Origin: Eutreptiella sp. 'Long Island Sound 2002'
Lineage: Eukaryota; Euglenozoa; Euglenophyceae; Eutreptiales; Eutreptiaceae
Reading direction: 5' to 3'
Assembly (NCBI GenBank): GCA_964036045.1
Contig: OZ038380.1
Location: 118,926,699-118,990,698 of the forward strand
DNA: 64,000 nucleotides
Shown: in pieces, positions 41,814-52,500 of the stretch
Numbering within the stretch: the first letter of the stretch is position 1
Layout: each line of letters starts with the position of its first letter
Program-made: the position numbers and the translations under genes
The notes under the pieces: model-generated
Databases searched by the model: none
Told to the model about the DNA's origin: nothing
The model's input: only the letters and a program-made list of their open reading frames with translations

Positions 41814-41816
41814 TCA
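41814..41816 (-). promoter_or_regulatory. In-frame UGA between gag and pol of A2
   Basis: Gag ends in Glu-Phe-UGA and the next codons are CGG GGA CGC in the protease frame. UGA-CGG is a recognised leaky stop context in plant viruses and elsewhere. A1 has UGA-CAG at the same place, so the stop was present in the common ancestor of both copies. Confidence 0.65.
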
Positions 41817-44312
41817 GAACTCCGCGGGACAGGTCGCCTCGAACCCCTTGTTCCGCAATTTGCGGGCCATCCTCATGAAACGGCTCCTCTTCTTAGCGTT
41901 GCCGTCATCACCACCTTCATGATCACGCTTGGCTCCTTGTTCTTGCTGGGCCTGCGTCTGTGAGCGTGTGGTAGGACCAGACTGCCCTCCAGAGGGCTCG
42001 GAGTTCCCCCCTGGATTAGGGTTGGGGTTGCCTACGTTCTTGTCCTTGTTCTTGTTGTCGGGCTGGCGGTTAGCGCCTCCTCCTTGTCCACCTTTGCCCT
42101 TGTCTTGACCACCTTGACCACGTCCTTTCGACTTGCCCTTGCCGGAGTCGTTGCCTTTGGCCTTGCCTCCACCTTTGCCTGAGCCTTTGCCAGGATTTTC
42201 CCCCCTAAGCTTCGCCGATAGGCGTTGCTTATGGTAGCACTCATCCTCGTAGTGCTTCCGCTTACCGCAGCATGCACACGTGATGATGCAGCGGTAATGA
42301 TCCGGCAGCTTCGCTTTGGCGCCGGTGTTCTTCTCCTGCTGCTTCCCCTGGACGACGAAGCAGTCTCGCTGCTCGCAGTCAGAGGCGTGCTGCAGGTGGC
42401 CCTGCTCGTCTCTGGCATCACACCAGAATAGCTCCTTCACGTTCTCCATGGTACGGGCGTGGGCGTGTTTGGGGGTAGTCCCCTGCACAGGGCGGGACCC
42501 TTGGTACCCTTTGCCTCCAGAACCTCCACCACCAGGACGGTAGTTGTTCAGGTGCTGGTCGCTCGCCTTCCCCAGCGCCATCTCCAGCAGCAGCACGCAT
42601 AGATCCTCGTAGTGGAGGGATCTAGCCTTGCGCTCAGCCGTCAAACGGCACTCGTCCCAAAGCTCTCGAGGGAGCTTGGCCACCAACCAGAATAGCAGGT
42701 CGTCGCTGCTGTAGGAGCCGGGCGTCAGTCGCCCAGTCCAGTGATCCAGATCAGCCAACAGCTCAGATACCCTGCCAGGCTTGGGGTTGTTGGGCAGCAC
42801 GGGTAGGTTCTGGATCTCGACCCTGATGGAGGAGTGGGTTTCGTAGGTTGGGTACTGCCTCTCCAGGGCAACCAACACATCCGCAAAGGTGGCGGAGTTA
42901 GTCACGATCTGCTTGACCTGCTTCTCCAGGTACTTGGTCTTGCAGCACTGCAGGAGCAGATCGCACTTCACTCGCCCACTCGCGTGGGTTTTGCCGGTCA
43001 GTCGTAGGAACCGGCCAAAGTTGTCAGCGAACTCGCTGAGGTCCTTGCCTGTGAGCTCAGGCAGGTTCACCACTATGTTGGATGTGGCAATAGCCTTCGC
43101 CTCCTGAGCTCGGCGTCCTTCAGGGCGTCGGGTCTTCTTCTTCCTCTTCTTCTTCTTCTTACCCTTGGGGTCCTCGGGGTCCTCAGGGTCATTGTCATCT
43201 GAGGGCGAAGGAGAATCCATCGACGGCGGCTCGTCATCGGAGGGGTCTCCGCCAAGATCACTAGAGCCATAAGGCTCTACGTCCACCATAGCCCTCAAGG
43301 CTGTTAGCCCCAGCCGGTCCAGCTCGGCCCTCGTCGAGTTCGTCACGTGGCTGTAGGGCGGCTGGGCCGTTCTCGGCACGAAAGGACTTCTCGGAATAGC
43401 TGCAGGCGTCGGCATCGGTCTGCTCCTCAGGCTCCCCAGGGTATTTGTCAACCCTGCCGTCAGGTGGTTAGCCTGTACTCGGTGGGGTGACATTCCCACC
43501 GAGATAGGTGACGGTTGGGGCGGGATCATCAGGGGCTCCAGCTTCTCACGGATCTCTTGTGTGAGGTCGCCCACGATTTTTGAAGTGGCTCCTCGGAGCA
43601 CCTCGTTGATCTCCGACCGCGTCAGGGACCTGTTGGAGGATCTCCCTGATCCTCTACTCCTGCCTCCAAGAGACTCTGGTCCTCTCCTCAACCCACTCAA
43701 GGGTGCATACCCAGGTGCAAACCCAGGAGCATACCCAGGAACATCCACATAGGTTCCAGTAGCGTGTAGTGGATGGGGATAATCAGCTGCTTACCATCGC
43801 GGCGCAGCGCTGGAAGCCACAGGCTCACTGGCAGTAGTTGCCTCATGGAGCGCAGTGGTAGGTGGGCCCATACCATAGGCGGGGTAGGGAGGCATGCCAG
43901 TAAAGCCTGTGCCCTCTGTCATAGGCGGGTTGGTTGTGGAAGTGGATGTTGCAGCGGCTGGGAGTGTGGTGGTTATAGGAGAGGGTGATGCGTGGAGGCC
44001 AGAAGCGCTTGGTGCGCCTTCGAAGGTAGGGACACTCGTCAGGTCTTGCCCTTGTTCCTCTCCTTCGTCTGCTCCTTCTCCAGCATCCTTCTCGCTCTCA
44101 CTTCTCTTCCTCTTCACAGGCTGAGTGACCACAACCACCTCTTGGACGGAAAGGGCCCCGAAGGCCTTCTGGAGTCCATCCAGGGAGTCCTCAGCCGCAT
44201 CCACTGGCCCATGTAAGGGCTCCGCCGAAGGTACAGCGCCAGGTGCCGGCCTTGCCGGTGCCTCAGGCGCTGGCGCTGTCTTCACGTCAGCGTCCTCCTT
44301 TCCTGGATCCAT
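41817..44312 (-). pseudogene. A2 gag
   Basis: Starts at ATG 44312, about 90 bases after the PBS. The N-terminal part is Pro/Ala-rich, then a basic cluster (PVKRKRSESEKD), Pro-rich repeats (PGYAPGFAPGYAP), an acidic and Lys-rich linker, the capsid-like core (LPELTGKDLSEFADNFGRFL to KLPRELWDECR), a zinc knuckle CACCGKRKHYEDEC (C-X2-C-X4-H-X4-C), and a Gly/Lys/Gln/Asn-rich tail. A TAA at 43791-43793 stands at a Tyr codon of A1 and is the only break seen; otherwise about 830 codons are open. It is the most complete family A gag in the window. Confidence 0.88.
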
Positions 44313-44413
44313 CTTCTTTCACCCTTCTGCTTATGTTTGCCCGTACTCGGCGCACTGGATGTAGGGCACGGGGTTGCTGCCGGTGCGTAGAGAGAGGCTG
44401 CCTCTTGCTACCA
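44313..44413 (-). other. A2 leader with primer-binding site
   Basis: On the minus strand TGGTAGCAAGAGG (44413-44401) follows the 5' LTR directly and resembles the family B PBS in its first eight bases. About 90 bases of leader lead to the gag ATG. Confidence 0.7.
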
Positions 44414-45209
44414 GAAAAGTTTATAGTGGTTTCAGCACTGTGTTTTTGCTTCTCCTGCTGCTTGCTGTTGCTGTAGGGTGTCCTGCTGCTTGTTTTGGGA
44501 GATGAAAAGCTTTTGTTTGTTGAAATACAGTAAAGCCAAGTCAATCCAGGATAAACCAAGCCAAAAGTGTGCAAGGAGAAGAGAATCAGGATCAAAGCAT
44601 GAAGGGCTGCAGTGTAAACAGTGAAACATGATTGGATATTCACAGGAACTGCAACTCAGGTCACAAATGAATGCATATTCACAAAGATAGCTGAAATGTT
44701 TTTGGAAAAGAGTTAGAAACCTGCCTCAGGGTCACTCTCTCTCCATAGTGCCATCCCAGGAGATGTGCACTCTTTGTTTTGGGTCGCATATGTGCTGAGG
44801 TGGCAGGGCATGTGGCGATGAGGTCACTGCCATGTCACATGCGATCTCCCTACTTAGCTAGGCTGACCAGGAATTGAACGCAGGACCTCTCAAAAAGAGG
44901 TGCCTAGCCCCCTAGGGTGCATACCACTAGGGCAGACAAGTATTCAGGGAAAAACATAGATAAATTCATAGGCTCTGCCTTGGATATGTCAGTTCTCAGT
45001 TAACTCAGGAAAAGATGTTTTACTTCACATTGAAAGGGGATTAAGGGGTCCACTCCATATCCTGATTGGGTGTTTGGTTCCATAGGTCAAAATGTGTTAT
45101 CACCACTTTTGGTGGGACCAATACTAAGATAAGAATGCATGGATGCTCAGTGCATATCTAATACAACTAGAGTATGCCTCAAAGCAATGGAAAAGCACTT
45201 TTTCTTACT
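44414..45209 (-). repeat. A2 5' LTR
   Basis: 796 bases matching 20633-21430, including the tRNA-like segment (44870-44934). The gag-proximal end has one T fewer than the 3' LTR. The outer end is followed by CAGC of the minisatellite. Confidence 0.88.
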
Positions 45210-45290
45210 CAGCGTGCACAATGCGTGTGTGCAGCGTGCACAATGCGTGGGTGCAGCATGCACGATGCGTTTGTGCAGCGTGCACAATGA
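45210..45290 (+). repeat. 22-bp minisatellite, resumed after A2
   Basis: Three to four units of the same GTGC-rich repeat as at 20084-20632. They join those units when A2 and its duplicated CAGC are taken out. Confidence 0.9.
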
Positions 45291-45824
45291 AGGAGGAGGC
45301 ACAACTACTGTTTGAAGTCAGGTCCCCTCCTAAAAAAAAAAAACTTCACGCAGTCAGGCAGCCAGCCCAACACTTGGCGGTTGGAACCCTCACCAATGGC
45401 GGTTGAACGCTAATTGACAGCGGCCAGACGCAACCGGACAGCCGTTAGAATCAACTTTTTTTGGTGTCCACTAGAAAACATTCTGTTTGAAAGCCACCCA
45501 ACCCTTGCACAAGACTGTGCAAAATCCACCTGCTTTCCTCTCAAAGAAAATAGACCCCAATAGGTGGGGTCATGTGCACAAGACAACACCGCCATTCACT
45601 CCTTCCACACCCCCTCATCCTGAGCCAAGCCCCTCTGCACTCCCCTCCCCAGTCACCCACACTGAAAGGGCTTGGAACCAATGCAGACCTTTGTGGCTGC
45701 TGACCGTAATACAGCGGGCGCGGATGAAGAGGCGGTGGTGTAAAGAGAAGCAGTCAATGGCCCCACTTGTCTCGCTCATGGGCAACGAGCTCAATGCATA
45801 TCCATTGCACTGCGCAGTGTGCAA
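45291..45824. other. Interval between minisatellite blocks
   Basis: About 530 bases of mixed composition with an A11 run near 45331 and a CAGCCAG/GGCGGTT-rich part. No ORF or repeat that I can support. Confidence 0.5.
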
Positions 45825-46135
45825 GATGCGGGCATGCAGCGTGCACAATGCGTGCGTGCAGCGTGCACGGTGGGTGCGTGCGTGCAGCGTGCACCATGCG
45901 TGCGTGAAGCGTGCACAATGCGTGCGTGAAGCGTGCACAATGCGTGCGTGCAGCGTGCACAATGCGTGCCTGCAGCGTGCACAATGCGTGCGTGCAGTGT
46001 GCACAAAGCGTGAGTGTGCACCGTGCGTGCGTGCAGTAGGCACAGTGCGTGCGTGCATGCAGCGTGCACAATGCGTGTGTGCAGCGTTCACGATGCGTGC
46101 GTGCAGTGTGCACAATGCGTGCGTGCAGTGAGCAG
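45825..46135 (+). repeat. 22-bp minisatellite, second block
   Basis: About 14 units of the GTGCGTGCGTGCAGCGTGCACA type, with more variants than at 20 kb (for example GTGAAGC for GTGCAGC). Confidence 0.95.
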
Positions 46136-46365
46136 CATACTCCGTGTAGTCCAGGACAGTTCTGGCTTCCTGAACCCATCCCTAAAACCCTTTCCCATCC
46201 CTCTCCATTTCGAAGTCGTGTAAGGCCACTTGGCTGGCGTCATTCAGGGCATCATTTTGGAATGCTTGGATACACACCTGCCCTGTGCCCCGAGGCCACC
46301 CCAACATGCACAAGGAATTTACAGGGCAAGCACAACGCATGCATGCCCCACCTCTGCCGCGTGCG
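46136..46365. other. Short interval within the minisatellite
   Basis: 230 bases without repeat units or a supported ORF; unit-like sequence resumes at its end. Confidence 0.5.
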
Positions 46366-46480
46366 TGCAGCGTGCACAATGTGTGCGTGAAGTGTGCACA
46401 GTGCATGCGTACGTGCATGCAGTGTGCACATTGCGTGCGTGCAGTGTGCACAGTTGGTGCGTGCGTGCAACATGGGATGT
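46366..46480 (+). repeat. 22-bp minisatellite, third block
   Basis: About five degenerate units of the same family, ending near GTGCGTGCGTGCAAC. Confidence 0.85.
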
Positions 46481-46899
46481 GCACGGGGCACACGGTGCAT
46501 ACCATTTGGAGCCGAGGCGTGATGCGTTGCTACTTCTTCTTTTCTCTTGATGCGTTGCGCGCAAACTCCAACATCTCGTTGCTCAGGAACTCCAACACAG
46601 CAGCCACATGCACAAGTGCTCCCTTGCCAACACTGGAAGAGTACCGCCAATTTGCGGGATAGACAACATTACTTTGAGAAGAGAAGTGGACCATGATGCA
46701 TCATGCATCATGGATTGCAACCGCAGCAGAATCATCAACCACCACAACGGCAAGCCAAACCACCACCAAAAGGCATGTAGGGTCACAATTTGTTGCTTGG
46801 TAAGCCTAACCGAGCTCTAGGGAAAAATTTCATCAATGCCAAATCACACGAGAGCACAACGACATCTGGTTTGAGGCTTGAGGTTTGATTTTGCGGGTA
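46481..46899. other. Interval before the GC-rich array, with a perfect palindrome
   Basis: 420 bases with no supported ORF. At 46691-46713 CCATGATGCAT and ATGCATCATGG form an 11-bp perfect inverted repeat around a single C. Confidence 0.6.
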
Positions 46900-49660
46900 C
46901 TAGACGCCTTTCGGCCCCGGGGGGCCACCTGGTCGGGCCAGGTGATATCCTCCCCACCGGGTCCTAGTGGGGGGCCCTCCAAGACGCACCTTCTGCCTGG
47001 TGGCGGAGTCTCCCGGGTTCACAGGGCTCGGAGCCCCGTCCCTCCTCGCCTTCCTCGTTTCGCCACTCCCCGGTCAGTGCATCGATTCGCAGCCGTGGCT
47101 GCGGGCGCTTACCCACCACGTCGCCCCCCTAATGTGTAGTTGCCCGGGGCGCTGGCGCTGCCGGGCCCGTGCTACTGGCTTGTCGCCAGTGGGACCCCCT
47201 TGGGCTGGCGCGGAGGCTGCCTAGCCTAGGGGTTGGGGCATGGCGCAGTGCGCCACTACTGCCTTGGCGGGTGCAGTGCCCCGTCTGTGTGTGCGCGGCG
47301 CTCGCGGCCGGTTCGGGAGGCTCGGGCCGGTACCTGGTGTTGTGTCCCTCCCGTTTCCCCCTTCCCGCCCCGCGTGTCCCGCGCTGCGTGTGGCGGGTCG
47401 TCCCGTCCCGGTGTCCCTTACCCTCGCCCGCAGGTACGCGATTCCACGTGGTCTGTGCGTTCCGTGAGCTCGGTCTGGTTGCCCTTCTGGTAGTCCCTGC
47501 GTGCCCTTTTGGTGTGTATGTGCGCTCGCGCTCCCGCGGCGTCCGCTCTCCCCACTCTTCGGTGGTGTGGCGTGCGCACCTTGCGCGGTCCCGTGCACTG
47601 GGCGCTGGTAGGGCCGTTCCACGTCGTCCGTGCCCTTCCGCGTGTCCTGTCCCGGTCCCTTGCTCCGTCTGGCGTGCTTTGGGGGGGGGCGGCCCGGTCC
47701 CGGTTCCCCCCTACCTGGCTTGGGGCTGTGCGCCCCCCGCGGGGCGGGTCCGGGGGGGTGGACCGCCACTGTTGCGAGGGGCGTCTGGTGTCAGGCGCTG
47801 TCCCTCCCCCGGTCAACCGCGCCCTGGGCGGGCCGTCGGGGTCCGCCCCCACATGTTGTGGGCACGGGTGTGCGGATGTGGGGGCCCGGTACTGTCCCCT
47901 CGGCCTGTATGCCTTGTGGGGGGGTGGCCTGCCACTGTTCTGAGGGGCGTCTGGTGTCAGACGCTGTCCCTCCCCCAGGCGCCCACCCTCTGGGGCGGGT
48001 AGATGGGGTTCTGCGACCCGTGTGTCCCAGCTGCGGTCGGTGCGGGCGTGGGGACCCAGCACCGGCCCCACAGCAGGCGCCGGCGTTGCTCACAGTGGGG
48101 GTTGCGGAGGGGCGTCCCCGGGGGGGTGCCTTCCACTGTTGCGAGGGGCGTCTGATGTCAGGCGCTCCTCCTCCTCCGACTGCCCGCCCACTGGGCGGGC
48201 TGTTGGGGTCCACTACCCACGTGCTGTGGATGCGGGCGTGTGGGTGTGGGGGCCCAACACTGTCCCCTTGGCCTGCATGCCCTGTGCGGGCTGTGTGCCG
48301 CGGGGGTGGCGGAGGGCCGTCCCCGGGGGAGGGTGGCCTGCCGCTGTTGTGAGGGGCGTCTGGTGTCAGGTGCTGTCCCTCCCCCGGCTGCCCGTCCTCT
48401 GGGGCGGGTAGCCGGGGTTCCGCGACCCGTGTGTCCCGGGTGCGGTCGGTGCGGGCGTGGGGACCCAGTACCGGCCCCACAGCGTGCGCCCTTGCGGGCC
48501 GGCGTTGCTCGCGGTGAGAGTGGCGGAAGGGCGTCCCCGCGGGGGGTGCCTTCCACCGTCATGGGGGGTGTCTGAGGTCAGGCGCCCCCCCTTCCCCTGA
48601 CTCCCTGCCCACTGGGCGGGTTGTTGGGGTCCGTCACCCGCGTGCTGCGGGCGCAGGGGTGTGGTTGTGGGCGCCCATCACTGTCCCCGTGGCCTGCATG
48701 CCGTGTGGGGGCTGCGTGCCGCGGGGGTGGTGGGGGGCCGTCCCCGGGGGGGGTGGCCCGCCACCGTTGTGAGGGGCGTCTGGTGTCAGACGCTGTCCCT
48801 CACCCGGCCGCGCATCTTCTGGGGCGTGTGTCCCGGGTGCCGTCGGTGCGCGCGTGGGACCCAGCATTGGCCCCACAGCATGCGCCCTTGCGGGCCAGCG
48901 TTGCTCGCTGTGGGGGTGGCGGAAGGGCGTTCCCGGGGGGGTGCCCTCCTCCCTTGTGGGGCGTCTGTGGTCAGGCGCTCCCGCTCCCCGAACTGCCCGC
49001 CCACTGGGCGGGCTGTTGGGGTCCGCCACCCACATGCTGTGGGCGCGGGCGTGTGGGTGTGGGGGCCCAACACTGTCCCCTTGGCCTGTATGCCCTGTGG
49101 GGGCTGCGTGCCGCGGGGGTGGTGGGGGGCCGCCCCCGGGGTGTGTGGCCTGCCACCGTTCTGAGGGGCGTCTGGTGTCAGGCGCTGTCCCCCCCCAAGC
49201 CGCCCATCCTGTGGGGCGGGCAGCCAGGGTTCCGCGACCCGTGTGTCCCGGGTGCGGTCGGTGCGGCCTTGGGTACCCAGCACCGGCCCCACAGCGTGCG
49301 CCCTTGCAGGCCGGTGTTGCTCGCTGTGGGGGTGGCGGAAGGGCCTCTCCGGGGGAAATGGTTTCCACCGTTGTGAGGGGCGTCTGTGGTCAGGCGCTCC
49401 CCCTCCCCCGACTGCCCGCCCAGTGGGCGGGCTGTTGGGGTCTGCTACCCACGTGCTGTGGGCGCAGGTCTGTGGGTGTAGGGGCCCAACACTGTCCCCT
49501 TGGCCTGCATGCCCTGTGGGGGCTGCGTGCCGTGGGGGTGGTTGGGGGCCGTCTCCGGGGGGGGGTGGCCTGCCACCTTTGTTAGGGGCATCTGGTGTCA
49601 GGCGCTGTCCCTCCCCGGCCGCCAGTCCTCCCGGGCGGGCAGTCGGGGTTCCGCGCACAA
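46900..49660 (+). repeat. Very GC-rich higher-order tandem repeat
   Basis: From about 47780 the sequence is built of units of about 205 bases of two alternating types, so the true period is about 400-420. Landmarks of one type are at about 47950, 48358, 48778, 49170 and 49590 (GTCAGGCGCTGTCC or close variants); of the other at about 48148, 48567, 48968 and 49384. The phrase TGGGTGTGGGGGCCCAACACTG recurs about every 420 bases. The other type has GCCCGCCC-ACT-GGGCGGGC, a perfect 8-bp hairpin. 46900-47780 is equally GC-rich and looks like older, less regular material. The long ORFs here are a by-product of composition. Confidence 0.85.
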
Positions 49661-49744
49661 CGACATCAATGAAATCAACCATTGTGGGTTCAAAAGTGCA
49701 AATACGGCTGTTTGAGAGATTGTTGGCACCCTCCGGATAATTAT

Positions 49745-50134
49745 CTTTAGTAACACCTATGATTTTACGGGCCAAAACGTCACTTTACTCAAAAAGTACC
49801 CGAAGTGCATTTCCTTGGACTCTGAAGGCATGTGTTTTGAATTCAGCGCCCCCAAAATAGGGAAGGTCCTCATGAAAACATTTTCAAAACCCTCATTTAC
49901 CCATTTCTTCGAGAAAATGGCCCCCGGGGGGGGGGTTACCAGTTTTCACCAGACATGGCACTAACTACCTGCATACACCTTTACTCGAAAAGTAGCCAAA
50001 GAGCAAATCTTTGGACTCCAACCGCATTTTTCTTGGATTAAGCGCCCCCAAAATAGGGGGGGTCCTCATAAAAACATTTTCAAAACCCTCATTTACCCAT
50101 TTTTCCCAAAAAATGGCCCCCGGGGGGGGGGATT
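49745..50134 (+). repeat. 198-bp satellite (S1), second array, left part
   Basis: Two units of the family at 15955-16705, again starting with ACACCTATGA. The array is cut at CCCCCGGGGGGGGGGATT by B2 and resumes at 63315. The 85 bases before it (49661-49744) hold nothing I can name. Confidence 0.9.
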
Positions 50135-52500
50135 TGAAGCCGGTTCGGACCCCCGTGGCCATCTTGGGGTCACTTGGGGTGTGTATCTATGTGCCGGCAA
50201 GCCGCCATTGGTTGATATCATACTCTCCCATCCACCTGACCTAACCCGATGTGATAGTGTGATAGGTTTGGTCATTGCGGCTATGAGCGGCAATATTCAG
50301 TACCGAGGCGCCGCCAGCAGACATTTATATATCGGAATATCAGGAATCAACAGGGTTTTATTATCATGATGTTTCCGTAATATTTCAGCCTTGCGTTCTG
50401 ATGGTCAATGTATCGGCGACCGTCAGTTTGCTCGCGATTTTGCGTTAACCGATTAGTTAACTGTTATTTCCAGATATTTCGGCGGATATTCCGTTGAAGG
50501 GTCAGATTTCATCAGCAAAGGGTTCGTTGCTTCCGCAATTCTCTAAATAAGCACTCGAAATTTTAATCAGAATTTTTCGCGATGTCGAAATCGGATTTTC
50601 GACTTCGACATCGCCGCACTTGATTTGGTCTTCTTCGAGTGGTCATACTCTTTTCCCTATGCCCGAATCAGGTTTCCCTTATACTTGCCACCCATTTGAC
50701 TTGGAGATATAAGGGAAACAAAAGTGAATCGTGGGACCACTTTGAAGGACCATATCTACGCGCGAGTGTGAGGAAAGAGAATAATGAGGGTTGGGTCGCA
50801 AACGCCTTGGTCTCAACTTAATTGAGGAAGCATCAAACGCCTTTGGTGCGCACACATGCCCGGTGTAGCAAGGAAAAAGGGTGAAGAGGGTATAAAGTGA
50901 TTTATAACTCTTGGACCGTGCAACCGAATATTTTAATGCGACTTTCGAGTGTGCTGCATGAGTGTTGGGGTTGCATAGCAACTTTCCTTGGGTTCCTACG
51001 TATTTTTAACGTGAAGTTATGTCAATGGAGGGACATGGCATATCATGGTGGGAGCCATATTTTGAGGGTAGGTGTTGTATGCATGGTATATGTTTGATAT
51101 GCTCACGCCCATGTTATACATCTTCGTGTGGCCGAAGAGACGGGGAGCCATACGTGACAAGGGCTTTGCCCATGTCTCAATTGTGGAATTCAAAGCGCTA
51201 GACCAAGTCTACCGCGTATGTATTGCTCATGGTATGTTTGACAAAGAGATCCATGGGTGCACTCCCATCTTCATGGGGCATGTAGATATTGGTGGCGAAG
51301 GTATCTCCATGCGCCCGATTGGGGATCCAATTTGGGGAATTGTTCGCCAATGGTTCCAATCATTTGTGTATGGAATCATGAGCGGATATTCTGGGTGAGC
51401 ATAGAGATATACTATCATGACAACTTTGTATTTGGTCATATTTGCATGTTTTTGACCTCAATTTTTGCTCATTTTTGCATTTTGTGTACTTACCTGGTCG
51501 GCAAACAGCAAGAAGCCTATGGAGAGTCGAACCATGGTATGTTGCTCATATGTTGGCAAAAGCCTTGGAGGTGAATACCACCATATGCCGGATCGCGTAC
51601 TCCATTTGGCTTGGCACACGAAGGATTTCAAGAATTGATCTCAAGATCATGGGCTGACTTGGGTAGTGCGTGGCGCCCATATCCGAAGGGGTTTCGAGGG
51701 TAAGGTGAGGATGTACATGGGCATTGGCTTTTGGTCTATATTCTCCATGAATACTAGACTTCGATTCCATGCATGCTTGGAGACTTCGGATAAGTGGTAA
51801 CTTCAATTTTGAGCATATATGTGATATATGGCCAATATGGTGTGAATTGGCAGTTTTTTGACATGTTATGAGTTCAAACTCACAGGTCATTTCTGTAAGC
51901 CCATTCGACTCCAAGTCCAACGAAGGTTATGTCAGGGTAGGGCATGGTCCTGAGTGCCACTCTAGGCCATGACACGCCATCTCCCCCTTTGGGCTAGGAT
52001 TTAGAGGCCTGGGAGTGAACACGTTTTTGGGGTTTATGTAGTGACTTGTGACACATGGCATTCAGCCATCTCATTTGACCTGGTTCAGGGCAATATGTTG
52101 GTGAGTCAAGGGAAGGTCTTGAGTCCAGGGAATGAGGGGTTAATGGCTGTGAATGTGTATGTCTACCTCTTTCCCCAACTTTGCTTTATTTGTGTTCATA
52201 TGCCAATTTCAGGGCTTTCTTCCTTGGTGCAATTCTTGTACATGCCCGCCACCGTGAGACGACCGGTGTGCTGAACGGAAGCCCGCAGCCTGATTTGGAT
52301 TGTGAATTGGGCTATTGCTGTATTTCTGGGATCTGGTTGCTGTTCAGGGTTGAAGGAGGATTGCATTTTCTACATTTTTGGATTTTGGACCTTGGACTTT
52401 GAGGATTTTGAGAAATGCAATCGTTGATCCGGAGTAAATCAGCAGGGGTAACAGGCGGAAGGGGCACAGCGGGGGCCGGTCCTGGTAGGGACCTTCTTTA
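50135..52500 (+). repeat. B2 5' LTR
   Basis: 2366 bases, TGAAGCCGG to CTTCTTTA. Contains the intact hairpin (50579-50614), TATAAA at 50891, the LTR coding region (51019-51398 and onward; its second block is stopped by TGA in both B2 LTRs) and the 77-codon ORF (52041-52274). Confidence 0.95.

Larger units (their letters stand above)
20633..45209 (-). mobile_element. Family A chromodomain LTR retrotransposon A2, full length, split by B1
   Basis: The element reads on the minus strand from 45209 to 20633. It has matching LTRs (44414-45209 and 20633-21430), a PBS-like site next to the first, a polypurine tract (AAGGGGGG) next to the second, and gag, protease, RT, RNase H, integrase and chromodomain in Ty3/gypsy order. 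Both flanks are the 22-bp minisatellite. CAGC at 20629-20632 and at 45210-45213 is the likely 4-bp target duplication. Without B1 and its target duplication it measures about 11.4 kb. Several nonsense codons and one frame change make it non-autonomous. Confidence 0.88.

Noticed and set aside
20084-46480. CRISPR array
   Set aside because: The short repeats are contiguous without unique spacers and lie in eukaryotic DNA.
47169-49775. ORFs of up to 329 codons in the GC-rich array
   Set aside because: Open frames occur in nearly all six frames because AT-containing stop codons are rare; the peptides follow the tandem repeat.
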